The position numbers and the translations under genes were made by a program. DNA of 64,000 bases. It comes from Mycobacterium sp. E2733. GTDB lineage: Bacteria > Actinomycetota > Actinomycetes > Mycobacteriales > Mycobacteriaceae. The stretch spans positions 1 to 64,000 of the forward strand of contig NZ_LZJZ01000086.1 in the NCBI RefSeq assembly GCF_001667585.1. Direction: 5' to 3'. Below are positions 27,565-36,161 of this stretch, piece after piece. The notes below the pieces were generated by a model. That model did not search any database and was not told where the DNA came from. It worked only from the letters and a program-made list of their open reading frames with translations. The stretch's first letter is position 1. Each line of letters begins with the position of its first letter.

Positions 27565-29427
27565 GTGCCGCGCAGCCTGGACCTGGTTGTCACCTCCGTT
27601 GCAGCGCAGCTGATGGAAGCGACGGCAGCCACGGCCCCGTTGGTGAGTCAGAAGGTGCTCGCGCAACTCGTCGAGCAGTTCGACGTGGACGCGAGCTTCT
27701 TGCGACACCTCGACCCGCACACCCGGGCCTCGGCGCTGGTTGCCGAGTGGCCGCCCCGAACGGACGCCGCGGGCCCGGATCCGACGGCCTTTGCCCAGCT
27801 GGACATCGCGGAGTCGGTCCTTGCGCAGTGCGGGCACGGCCGCAAACCGGTGGTGATCCGGCCGGCTCAGTCCAAGCGCTACTTCCGGCGCCGGCTGGGC
27901 CCGGGCAAAGTGCCCGCTTCGCCCTCGGTGGCCGCCGCACCGCTGGTCTCGGGTGAGACGACCACCGGCTTGCTGGGTTTCGTCAAGTTCGGCGCCCGCA
28001 AGTGGGAGCAGGACGAGATCAACACTCTCGAGGCCGTCGCTGCGCTGTTCGCGCAGGTGCAAGCGCGCATCGCGGCCGAAGAAAAGCTTCGCTATCTCGC
28101 CGAGCACGACGATCTGACCGGCCTCTACAACCGTCGTGCCCTGGTCGCGCACCTGTCCGAACGGCTCTTGGCGGATCGCCCCGGGCCGGTCGCGGTGCTC
28201 TACCTCGACCTCGACCGGCTCAAGCCGATCAACGACTACCTGGGCCACACCGCCGGCGACTGGTTCATCCGGGTCTTCGCGCAACGCATCCGGATCTGCG
28301 CTCCCAACAGCACCATCGCCCGGCTGGGCGGGGACGAGTTCGTCGTGGTTCCTGACCAGCCGATGACGCCGGAGGCCGCGGAGGCGTTCGCCCGTCGCCT
28401 CTCGGCGATGCTGTGCGAGCGCCTGGCCGTCGGCGGCCACGTGATCAGCCGCACCGTCAGCATCGGGCTGGCGGTGGGCGTCCCGGGCCGGGACAACTGC
28501 ACCGACCTGCTTCGCCGCGCCGACGAGGCGGTGCTGACGGCGAAACGCGGGGGCGGCAACCAGATCGCGGTGTCCACCGATGACATGTCCCTCAAACGCG
28601 CGTTCCGCAACGACATTGAGCTGCACTTGCAGGGCGACATCGGCAGCGAAGCGTTGCTGCTGCACTACCTTCCGGAGGTCGACCTGTCGACGGGCGCCAT
28701 CGTGGGCGCGGAGGCGCTGGTGCGGTGGCGACACCCGATTTGGGGGCTGTTGCTGCCGGACTCGTTCATCGGGATCGCCGAATCGACCAATCTGGCGATG
28801 GACTTGGGCCGCTGGGTGCTGCGCACCGCGTGCGCCGAGTTCAGTCGCTGGCAGGCCAGCGGCGTCGGCCGGGAAGCCGTCATCCGGATCAACGTGTCGC
28901 CCGTCCAGCTCATCACCCGCGGGTTCGTGCGCGACGTCGCCGCCACCATCGACGGTTTCGGCCTCGACGCCGGCTCGGTGTGCCTGGAGATCACCGAGCG
29001 CGCCGTGGTCCACGAGATCGAGACCACTCGAAAAACCCTGGCGGAGCTGAAGGAAGTCGGGGTCCAGCTGGCCATCGACGACTTCGGTACCGGGTACGCG
29101 GTGTTGTCGCACCTGAAATCGTTGCCGGTCGACATGCTCAAGATCGACACCGGGTTTGTGCGCGATCTCGGCAATAACGCCGGTGATCTGGCGATCGTTC
29201 GCGCCATCATCGGGCTGGCCGAGGCGTTCGGCCTGGAAGTGGTCGCCGAGGGGGTCGAAACACCGGCCGCGGCAATGACATTGATGCAGCACGGGTGTCG
29301 CCGGGCACAGGGTTTCCTGTTGTCGCGCCCGGTTCCCGGCGACGCGATGGAAGCGCTGCTGGCCGCGCGGTGGCTGGCGATGCCGTTTTTGGCCGACCTC
29401 AAGGCGTTGCCGACGGGCGCCATCTAG
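27565..29427 (+). CDS. GAF-GGDEF-EAL cyclic-di-GMP cyclase/phosphodiesterase
   Basis: A 620-residue cytosolic signalling enzyme with the same architecture as Rv1354c of M. tuberculosis. Residues 30-170 form a GAF-like sensor; the cyclase motif GGDEF begins at residue 255 (RLGGDEFVVV) and is intact. The EAL motif is at 383 (GAEALVRWRHP), and the other phosphodiesterase residues are present (NVSP, LEITER, DDFGTGYAVLSHLKSLPVDM, AEGVET). The cyclase inhibitory RxxD site reads APNS, so product feedback at that site is unlikely. GTG 27565 is preceded by ggaggag; ATG 27544 is an alternative. It sits ten bases before the second lipoprotein gene and is the probable switch of the exopolysaccharide locus. 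Confidence 0.9.
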   Translation: MPRSLDLVVTSVAAQLMEATAATAPLVSQKVLAQLVEQFDVDASFLRHLDPHTRASALVAEWPPRTDAAGPDPTAFAQLDIAESVLAQCGHGRKPVVIRPAQSKRYFRRRLGPGKVPASPSVAAAPLVSGETTTGLLGFVKFGARKWEQDEINTLEAVAALFAQVQARIAAEEKLRYLAEHDDLTGLYNRRALVAHLSERLLADRPGPVAVLYLDLDRLKPINDYLGHTAGDWFIRVFAQRIRICAPNSTIARLGGDEFVVVPDQPMTPEAAEAFARRLSAMLCERLAVGGHVISRTVSIGLAVGVPGRDNCTDLLRRADEAVLTAKRGGGNQIAVSTDDMSLKRAFRNDIELHLQGDIGSEALLLHYLPEVDLSTGAIVGAEALVRWRHPIWGLLLPDSFIGIAESTNLAMDLGRWVLRTACAEFSRWQASGVGREAVIRINVSPVQLITRGFVRDVAATIDGFGLDAGSVCLEITERAVVHEIETTRKTLAELKEVGVQLAIDDFGTGYAVLSHLKSLPVDMLKIDTGFVRDLGNNAGDLAIVRAIIGLAEAFGLEVVAEGVETPAAAMTLMQHGCRRAQGFLLSRPVPGDAMEALLAARWLAMPFLADLKALPTGAI

Positions 29428-29437
29428 CATCGCACCG

Positions 29438-31114
29438 ATGGTCCGAACTTTGAGCAGATGCGCGGCGGTGATCGTCGCCTGCGCGGCGTTGGTGCTGACC
29501 GGATGCGGTGGCCACAGCGACCCCGATCCGTTGTCCGCCGTGATCAGCCCCGCCATCCCGCTCAATGTGCAGGAGGTGGCGAATCCGCTGCGCGGACAGT
29601 ACGAAGACCTGATGATGCCGCTTTTCCCGCAAGGCAATTCCGCGCAGCAGCGGTATCCGGCGTGGCCGGCGTCGTACGACGCCAGCTTGCGGGTGTCGTG
29701 GCGGCAGCTGCAGCCCACCGACCCGAACACGCTGCCCGCCGACGCGCCCGACGATCGCAAGTTCGACTTCAGCGTGATCGACGACGCGCTGGCGAAGCTG
29801 GAGAGCCGGAACATGCGGCTCACCCTTCGCGTGTTCGCCTACAACTCCTGTTGCGACGCCACCTATGCGAACAACACGAACATCGCCATCCCGGACTGGA
29901 TGCGCCCCGCGTCCACCAGCTATACGGGGCCGCAACGATACTGGTGGACGCCCGGGGTGGCGCACGTGGTGCCCAACTGGAACGACCCCGCGTACCTGAA
30001 CGCCTTCGGGCAGCTGCTCGCCGCGCTCGGGCGCCGCTACGACGGCGACGAGCGGCTCAGCGTTTTCGAGTTCTCCGGCTATGGGGACTTCAGCGAGAAC
30101 CACATCGCCTATCTGCGCGACACGCTGGGCGCACCGGGTCCCCCGCCCGAAGACAGCATCGCAAAGCTGGGCTACTACAGCCAGTTTCGTGATCAGAGCA
30201 TCACCAAAGCGGCCATCGGACAGCTCGTCGCGGCGAACGTGAACGCGTTCCCGCACACGCAATTGGTGACCACCGCGCTGAATCCCGAGATTGTTCGCGA
30301 GCTGCTCGCCGACGACGTCGCCAAGAAGGTGTCCGCGCCGGTGGGCATTCGCTCGGATTGCCTCGGCGTCTATGCGCCGTTGCCCGTGTGGGCGGAGTCG
30401 GATGGTTCGTACTACGTGCACACGAAGGATCCGCTCGTCGGCCAACTGAAAGAGCGGTTGGCGTCGGCGTTGGTGATCACCGAATGGTGCCAGTTGCCCG
30501 ATGGAACCACTCCGCAGTCCTACTACGAAAAGGCCCTGCGCGACGTCGTGAAATACCACGTGTCGATGACGTCGAGTTTCAACTTCCCGGCCGTGGATTC
30601 GAAGACCCCGATGGACCCGGCGTTGTATCTGCTGTGGGCGCAAGCCAACGTGTCGGCCGGCTATCGCTACTCCGTGGAAGCGCGGCCGGGGTCGGAATCG
30701 TTTCGCGATCGCGTGGCGACCATATCGGTGGTTTGGACCAACTACGGCAGCGGCGGGGCGATCGAGAAGTGGGCACCCAGCTACCGGTTGGTGGATTTCT
30801 CCGGCGCGACGGTGCGCACGCTGCCGACAGCCGTGGCGTTGAACAAACTGGTCCCGTCCGGGGAGAGCTCGGGTAACCAACCGGTCCCGGCATCGTTCAC
30901 CGAATCGGTGCGGGTCGACCTGGCGGGTTTGCCGCCCGGGCACTACACGCTGCGCGCTTCCGTGGATTGGCAACAGCACAAGCCGGACGCGTCGCACGTG
31001 GTGAACTATCCGCCCATGCGGCTGGCCCGGCCCGGACGCGACGAATCGGGGGCGTATCCACTCGCAACGCTCGACATTTCGCGCCAGGCCCTGACTTCGG
31101 CGCCGCGCCAATGA
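29438..31114 (+). CDS. DUF4874/DUF4832-type glycosidase-like lipoprotein, copy 2
   Basis: A 558-residue paralogue of the gene at 25702, with lipobox VLTGC. The same blocks recur in the same order (NPLRGQYED, SWRQLQPTDP, FSVIDDALAKLESRNMRLTL, LGRRYDGDERLSVFEFSGYG, then DFSENH, and the C-terminal SVVWTNYGSGGAIEKWAPSY). Unlike copy 1 it keeps the Glu after the GYG motif. It starts ten bases after the GGDEF-EAL gene and should be co-transcribed with it. Cell-surface location is predicted from the lipobox. The glycan it acts on is presumably the product of the neighbouring genes; this is inference from context. Confidence 0.75.
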   Translation: MVRTLSRCAAVIVACAALVLTGCGGHSDPDPLSAVISPAIPLNVQEVANPLRGQYEDLMMPLFPQGNSAQQRYPAWPASYDASLRVSWRQLQPTDPNTLPADAPDDRKFDFSVIDDALAKLESRNMRLTLRVFAYNSCCDATYANNTNIAIPDWMRPASTSYTGPQRYWWTPGVAHVVPNWNDPAYLNAFGQLLAALGRRYDGDERLSVFEFSGYGDFSENHIAYLRDTLGAPGPPPEDSIAKLGYYSQFRDQSITKAAIGQLVAANVNAFPHTQLVTTALNPEIVRELLADDVAKKVSAPVGIRSDCLGVYAPLPVWAESDGSYYVHTKDPLVGQLKERLASALVITEWCQLPDGTTPQSYYEKALRDVVKYHVSMTSSFNFPAVDSKTPMDPALYLLWAQANVSAGYRYSVEARPGSESFRDRVATISVVWTNYGSGGAIEKWAPSYRLVDFSGATVRTLPTAVALNKLVPSGESSGNQPVPASFTESVRVDLAGLPPGHYTLRASVDWQQHKPDASHVVNYPPMRLARPGRDESGAYPLATLDISRQALTSAPRQ

Positions 31115-31275
31115 TCGAGGGCGCCAGCAAATGCGTCATCGTGCGGGCGGCAATGCATTGCGATTAGGACGATGCTGCGTGTCGAGTGCTGCATAATGTG
31201 CACCTGGGCTTTGCGCGGCGGGTGTAAAGCAAATCAATTCGGCGCCACGTGGCGTCGCCCCAGAGAGGTTAGTGG

Positions 31276-32733
31276 ATGGATTTCCGCACCTTTGTCCGGA
31301 CTCTGCTCACGCATTGGAAACTCGCTTTGGGGGCGTTGCTGGCGTGCACAATCGGCGCCGCGGCGGTCACGGCATTGCAGACGAAGCATTACCAGTCGAC
31401 GGCCACCATCCTGATTTCCTTTCCCGGTGCCACCGACCTCACCGAGTTGTACAACGGCACGCTGACCGCGCAGGAACGGTTGTCGTCCTACGCGCAGATC
31501 GCCGGCGGCCGCACGGTGGCCGAGCGCGCCGTCAACCAGCTGCAAGCCCCGATGAGCGCGGACGCCCTGGTGACCCAAACCCAGGTGAAATACACCGCCA
31601 AATCCCAGCTTTTCACCATCACCGTCAAGGACACCGACCCGAACCGCGCCGCGGCGCTGGCGGGGGCGATGGCCGATCAGTTCGCCGCGCTGGTGCCGAC
31701 GCTCGGCGCGACCGCCGGTCCGAACGGCCGGCCCGTGCCGGCGGCACCGGGCTCGCGCCCCGACGTCGGCGAGTCGAATCCGCCCGCGGCCCCGCCGTCG
31801 GAAGTGCCCGGTCAACCGGCGGCCAAACCCATGCCGGTGGCCAGGGCGCGGGTGGTGGAGGCGCCGCGGGTGCCCGATCACCCCGTGACGCCGGTGCCCG
31901 CGCGCAACATGGCGATGGGGTTTGTCGCCGGAATCCTGCTGGCCATCGCGGTGGCGGTGGCCCGCGAGGCCAGCGATCGCACCGTGCGATCTCGGGAGAA
32001 GTTGGAAACCCTCTCGGGCCTGCCAACTTTGGCCGAGCTGCCCGGCCGGCGCGGGAACACCCCGCGGTTCGGCGTCGACTCCGCCCTCGACGACGCCGTG
32101 CGGGGCTTGCGGGCCCGCCTGCTCAGGGCCGTGGGCCCGGAGGCGCGCCGCGTGCTGGTGGCGGCGCCTTTCGGCGGGGAGGGGACCACGACGACGGCGC
32201 TGAACCTGTCGCTGGCGCTGGCCGAAATCGGAGAGGACGTGCTGCTCGTCGAGGGGGATACGCGCCGGCACGTGGTTGCCGGCCTGCTGCGCGTCGAGTC
32301 GGGGGAAGGGCTGGCCAATGCGCTGGCCAACCCCGAGATCGCCGCGGAAGCCGTGAAGCCGACGCCGATCGCGAAGCTGTTCATCCTCGCGTCGCGTTCC
32401 GCCCGTCGCGAGACCCCGCCCTGTAGCGCGTTTCTGCCGGAGGTGGTCGACAGGGTGCTGCTGGACTTGTCGTCACGTTTCGACCGGATCGTGGTCGACG
32501 GACCGCCGGTGCTGGCGACGCCGGACAGCGGCCTGCTGGCCGGCGCCGTGTCGGCCACGGTGCTGGTGGTGCGGGCGCGCCGGACCACCGTCGACGAGCT
32601 CAACGACGCGCTGACCGCCCTGCGCTCGGCCGGTGCTCAGGTGGTCGGCACCGTGCTGACCGACGCCCGGCCGTCCCTGCACATCAGGGCCGCGGCCAAG
32701 ACCTATCGGACGAAGGTCAGCGGGCCGGCGTGA
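31276..32733 (+). CDS. Wzz-like chain-length protein with degenerate BY-kinase domain
   Basis: A 485-residue polysaccharide co-polymerase. Residues 1-140 are a Wzz domain with a first membrane helix at about 15-33; a Pro-rich stretch (PVPAAPGSRPDVGESNPPAA) precedes the second helix at 211-229. Residues 240-480 are a BY-kinase-like ATPase. Its Walker A reads GGEGTTTT (300-307) with Thr304 where the ATP-binding Lys belongs, Walker A' is LLVEGDTRR, Walker B is IVVDGPPV, and there is no terminal tyrosine cluster. Kinase activity is therefore doubtful. The gene is followed by the polymerase with a four-base overlap. Start ATG 31276 has agagagg upstream. Confidence 0.82.
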   Translation: MDFRTFVRTLLTHWKLALGALLACTIGAAAVTALQTKHYQSTATILISFPGATDLTELYNGTLTAQERLSSYAQIAGGRTVAERAVNQLQAPMSADALVTQTQVKYTAKSQLFTITVKDTDPNRAAALAGAMADQFAALVPTLGATAGPNGRPVPAAPGSRPDVGESNPPAAPPSEVPGQPAAKPMPVARARVVEAPRVPDHPVTPVPARNMAMGFVAGILLAIAVAVAREASDRTVRSREKLETLSGLPTLAELPGRRGNTPRFGVDSALDDAVRGLRARLLRAVGPEARRVLVAAPFGGEGTTTTALNLSLALAEIGEDVLLVEGDTRRHVVAGLLRVESGEGLANALANPEIAAEAVKPTPIAKLFILASRSARRETPPCSAFLPEVVDRVLLDLSSRFDRIVVDGPPVLATPDSGLLAGAVSATVLVVRARRTTVDELNDALTALRSAGAQVVGTVLTDARPSLHIRAAAKTYRTKVSGPA

Positions 32734-34208
32734 TTCCCTACCTGCCCGGTCGCCCTCGCCTGGCAGTAGACGGCGTCCTGTTGACGATATTCCTGTTCGG
32801 CTGCTTCGTCTTTGGCGTGCTCGCCGTGCGCCGGACCACCGAGGGAGTGTTGCTGATCGCCGCGACGTTCTGCCTGGTCGTCTACTGGGTGAAGCGCGAG
32901 GGGCTGGCGGGGGTGACGCTGTTTCTGGCGTTCGCGGCGCTGCCCGAAGGATTGCACATCGGCAAAGTGATTGGGCCGGTGGCGATCTACGCGTACCAGG
33001 TGGCCGCGGTGCTGGCGATCTGCTACCTCATCCCGATCGTCAGGCCGCGGTTCAAGGATTTCCTGCTGCCGGGGATGTTCGTGTTGACGGTCGTGTACTT
33101 CACCGTGGTCGGGTTCCAGATGGGACATGACGCAACGATGGTGCTACACGAATCGACGACCTTGATCGAGATGGTCATCGGGTTCGTGCTGGCGCTGCTG
33201 ATCGTGTACGGCGGCTACCTGAAGTTCTGCATGCGCGTGCTGGTCGTGACGCTGTGGTTCTCGGCGGCCATGGCGATCTTCAGTTCGTTGCATGCCATCC
33301 GGCTGGCCGGCCGGGCCGAAAGCCTGGAGGGCGCGACGGGCGCCGGCCAAGCCCTCCGCATCGTCCTGTCCACCCAAACGCCGGCCACCGCCGCGCTCAC
33401 CGCGCTGGTCGCCGCGTCGATCATCGGTCGCGTCCGACCCATGACGTACCTCGCCTTCGGGCCGCCGGCGCTGGTCATTTCGCTGCTGGCTTTCTCGCGG
33501 AACACGCTGATCGCCGTGGCGGTGGGCGCGAGCGTCGCCTTCTTCGCCAACTTCGGCTGGCGGGCCCTGCGCCGTTCGGCCATCGTCGCCGCGGTCAGCG
33601 CGGGCGTGGTCGCGCTCATATTGCCGGGATCGCTTTTCCTGCTGCAGCATTCGGAGGCGGGTTCGTGGCTCAGCGATCAGTTCACCGCCTTCAACCAGCG
33701 GGTGTTCGGCGGGGTTTCGGCCAGCGCGCTCGCCACCGACGAATCGACGCTGGACCGGCTGCGGGAAGTCGCCCGACTCAACGCCGCGATCGCGCAGGCG
33801 CCGGTGTTCGGCCACGGCCTGGGCTACGCCTACCAGCTGCCGTCCGGCAACGACCCGAAGGCCTTCGCGTGGACGCTGGGCCCCACCTACTCCCACCTCT
33901 TCTACCAATGGTGGCTGGCCAAGGCCGGCGCCGTGGGCATGGCGGCGTTCGCGTGGATCGCGTTGACACCGATTGTCCGGGCGCTGCGCTGCGCGACGGC
34001 GCCGGCGAAGATCAGCGCGGCGGTCTGCGCCGGTCTGCTCGCGATATCCGCCGTCTGGCCGCTGCCCGAAATGCCCATGGACGCACTGGCATTGGGCCTT
34101 GCCCTCGGAACGGCCATGGGATTTGCCGGCCTAGGCCGCAGGGACTCCGAAGCGGACCGCGCGGACGCCAATTCCTCGCCGGCCCTGGCCGCCGCCGGCG
34201 GACAATGA
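32730..34208 (+). CDS. Wzy-like polysaccharide polymerase / O-antigen ligase family
   Basis: A 492-residue integral membrane protein with about eleven hydrophobic segments. A large extracytoplasmic loop near residues 310-390 contains the RLREVARLNAAIAQAPVFGH then GLGY segment typical of the Wzy_C / O-antigen ligase fold (a short helix with Arg followed by PxxGxGxG). The GTG start overlaps the stop of the Wzz-like gene (GTGA), and its own stop overlaps the next glycosyltransferase (ATGA). In Wzx/Wzy systems this enzyme joins lipid-linked repeat units on the outer face of the membrane. The family diverges fast, so the role rests on topology and context. Confidence 0.72.
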   Translation: MIPYLPGRPRLAVDGVLLTIFLFGCFVFGVLAVRRTTEGVLLIAATFCLVVYWVKREGLAGVTLFLAFAALPEGLHIGKVIGPVAIYAYQVAAVLAICYLIPIVRPRFKDFLLPGMFVLTVVYFTVVGFQMGHDATMVLHESTTLIEMVIGFVLALLIVYGGYLKFCMRVLVVTLWFSAAMAIFSSLHAIRLAGRAESLEGATGAGQALRIVLSTQTPATAALTALVAASIIGRVRPMTYLAFGPPALVISLLAFSRNTLIAVAVGASVAFFANFGWRALRRSAIVAAVSAGVVALILPGSLFLLQHSEAGSWLSDQFTAFNQRVFGGVSASALATDESTLDRLREVARLNAAIAQAPVFGHGLGYAYQLPSGNDPKAFAWTLGPTYSHLFYQWWLAKAGAVGMAAFAWIALTPIVRALRCATAPAKISAAVCAGLLAISAVWPLPEMPMDALALGLALGTAMGFAGLGRRDSEADRADANSSPALAAAGGQ

Positions 34209-35218
34209 TTGCGGTCACTCACGTCGGTCCCGACATGTACAGCTTCGGCGGGACCCAGTCGGTGATTCGAGTCATCCGCGACAACAGGATCGGCGCCGAC
34301 GAGATCCGCGTGCTGTCGACGTGGAAGGGGCGCCACCACGCCAGGAACCTGTTGCTCACCGCGCGCGCGGGCGCGGCGCTGGCCCGGACCCCGCGCGGGA
34401 GCGTCGTGCACTTCCATATGTCGAACGGCGGCGCCTGGTTGCGCGAAGGTCCGCTGATCCGCCTCGCACGGGCGCGAGGTTTCCGGGTCGTCGTCACCAT
34501 CCACGGCTCCGACTTTCCGCAATTCTCCCGGTCGCACCCCCGTTTCGTGGGCTCCATCCTGAGCAAGGCGGACCATCTCATCGTCTTGTCGGACGAAGCC
34601 CGTGCCGCCGTGAGATGGGTTGCGCCCGCGGTGCCGGTGTCGATCGTGGCCAACCCGATCGGCATCGATCGGGACGCGCCCGGGGCCGGCTCGACGCCGC
34701 CCGTGGTGCTTTTCGCGGGCACCATCGGCCGCCGCAAGGGTGTCGACACGCTGGTGGCGGCCTGGCGGCTGCTGCTGGCCGAGGGCATCGAAGGGTGCTG
34801 CCGCATAGTCGGTCTCGTCGACGACTACACGCCGCCGCCAACGGAGCGCCTCACCGTCGAGCCCCCGGTGCATCCGGACCGGGTCCGGGACCTGCTCCGG
34901 TCGGTCCGGGTGGTGACGCTGCCGTCGTGCGCCGAGGCAATGCCGATGATCCTGACCGAGGCACTCGCCGGCGGACGACCGTTCGTGGCGACCCCCGTCG
35001 GCGGTACACGGGAGATCGCCCCGGACCCGGGCATGCTCGTCCCCGTGGGTGACGCGCCGGCGCTGGCGGCGGCGATCGGCCGGTACTTGCGCGACCCGGA
35101 GCTGGCCGAGCGTGACGGGCGGCGCGGTCAGGAACACATCGCGGCGACACGCAGCCCGCAGATCATCGACGCGCAGCTGCGCCGGATTTACGAGGGCTGC
35201 GGTGTTGATGCAGGTTGA
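34205..35218 (+). CDS. GT4-family glycosyltransferase
   Basis: A 337-residue GT-B fold enzyme. The N-terminal half begins MIAVTHVGPDMYSFGGTQSV with the glycine loop that binds the nucleotide sugar, and VTIHGSDFP follows. The C-terminal half has VLFAGTIGRRKGVDTLVAAW and the EAMPMILTEALAGGRPFVAT segment that contains the GT4 E-x7-E motif. It should add one sugar of the repeat unit on the cytosolic side. It is embedded in an operon with four-base overlap before and a small overlap after. Donor and acceptor sugars are unknown. Confidence 0.82.
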   Translation: MIAVTHVGPDMYSFGGTQSVIRVIRDNRIGADEIRVLSTWKGRHHARNLLLTARAGAALARTPRGSVVHFHMSNGGAWLREGPLIRLARARGFRVVVTIHGSDFPQFSRSHPRFVGSILSKADHLIVLSDEARAAVRWVAPAVPVSIVANPIGIDRDAPGAGSTPPVVLFAGTIGRRKGVDTLVAAWRLLLAEGIEGCCRIVGLVDDYTPPPTERLTVEPPVHPDRVRDLLRSVRVVTLPSCAEAMPMILTEALAGGRPFVATPVGGTREIAPDPGMLVPVGDAPALAAAIGRYLRDPELAERDGRRGQEHIAATRSPQIIDAQLRRIYEGCGVDAG

Positions 35219-36161
35219 GCTCGAAGGACCGCAGTTGAGGGTGAGCGCGGTGGGCTTCGGATGCGGCGGTTTGATGCAGTCGCCGTCCCGCCGGGAACGC
35301 ATGGCCGTGCTGGGCGCCGCGCTGGACAGCGGCATCACCCACTTCGACGCCGCACGGATGTATGGGCTGGGAAGGGCGGAGACGGAACTGGGGGTGTTCC
35401 TGCGAACCGTCCCGCGCGACGCCGTCACCGTCGCAACCAAGTTCGGCATCGACATCGGTGGGGTGGCCCGGCGGCTCGGTCGGTTTCAGGGTCCGGCGCG
35501 GGCACTGCTGCGCAAGGCGCCGGCGCTGCGGCGCGCGGTCAAGCGGCAGCAGGCGGCACCCGCGGTCGCGCGAGTGTATGACGCGGCCACCGCGGCCCGC
35601 AGCCTCGACGAGAGTCTCGCGGCGCTGGGCGTCGACTACGTGGACATCCTGTTCGTTCACGGCCCACGACCGGGGGACACCGTGGCCAGCGGTGAACTTC
35701 GCGAATTCTTCGAACGCGCCCGCCGGCAGGGCAAGATACGCGCGTGGGGCGTCTCGCAGGACGAGGGTCTTGACACGGATTTCGCCGCATCCTTCGCCCC
35801 GGAAGGGGTCAGCCAGGTGCGCGCCGACTTGCTCCATCCGCCGCCGCGCCCAGCGGATCTCGCATTCGGCGTGCTGCAAAGGTCGCACGCGGCGCTTTCG
35901 AACGCGTTGCGGGCTGACGCGGAGTTGGCGGAACGCTGGCGCCAGGCCCTCCAGCTCGACCCGCTGGCGCCCGGGGCGCTGCCCAGGCTCATCCTCGGGT
36001 CTTCGGCCGTCGGAACGGATTGCCGCGCAATCCTTTACAGCACCACCGACCCACGCCGGGTCCCGGAAGCGGCCCGCGCGGTCTGGGCGCCGCCGGACGG
36101 GGAGACGCTGGCGCGGTTCCTCGCCCTGGTGGCGGAGGTGCGCGGGGGTGCTGTCGCGTGA
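35202..36161 (+). CDS. Aldo/keto reductase
   Basis: About 319 residues, AKR superfamily. The catalytic tetrad is recognisable: DAARMYG (Asp and Tyr), VATKFG (Lys) and LFVHGP (His), and the C-terminal part carries LILGSSAVG where the NADPH phosphate is held. The C-terminal helix and loops are somewhat shortened. GTG 35202 follows gaggg at good spacing; ATG 35208 is also possible. Both overlap the previous gene. In this operon it probably reduces or epimerises a sugar intermediate; pairing with the GMC oxidoreductase immediately downstream suggests linked oxidation and reduction of the same precursor. Confidence 0.78.
   Translation: MLMQVELEGPQLRVSAVGFGCGGLMQSPSRRERMAVLGAALDSGITHFDAARMYGLGRAETELGVFLRTVPRDAVTVATKFGIDIGGVARRLGRFQGPARALLRKAPALRRAVKRQQAAPAVARVYDAATAARSLDESLAALGVDYVDILFVHGPRPGDTVASGELREFFERARRQGKIRAWGVSQDEGLDTDFAASFAPEGVSQVRADLLHPPPRPADLAFGVLQRSHAALSNALRADAELAERWRQALQLDPLAPGALPRLILGSSAVGTDCRAILYSTTDPRRVPEAARAVWAPPDGETLARFLALVAEVRGGAVA

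Noticed and set aside
27250..29823. 857-codon open frame on the minus strand opposite the GGDEF-EAL gene
   Set aside because: It is antisense to a protein with complete, recognisable domains; its composition is Arg/Gln/His-rich without motifs, a common shadow in GC-rich DNA.
29399..31111. 570-codon open frame opposite the second lipoprotein
   Set aside because: Antisense shadow; its resemblance to an open frame opposite the first lipoprotein only reflects the paralogy of the real genes.
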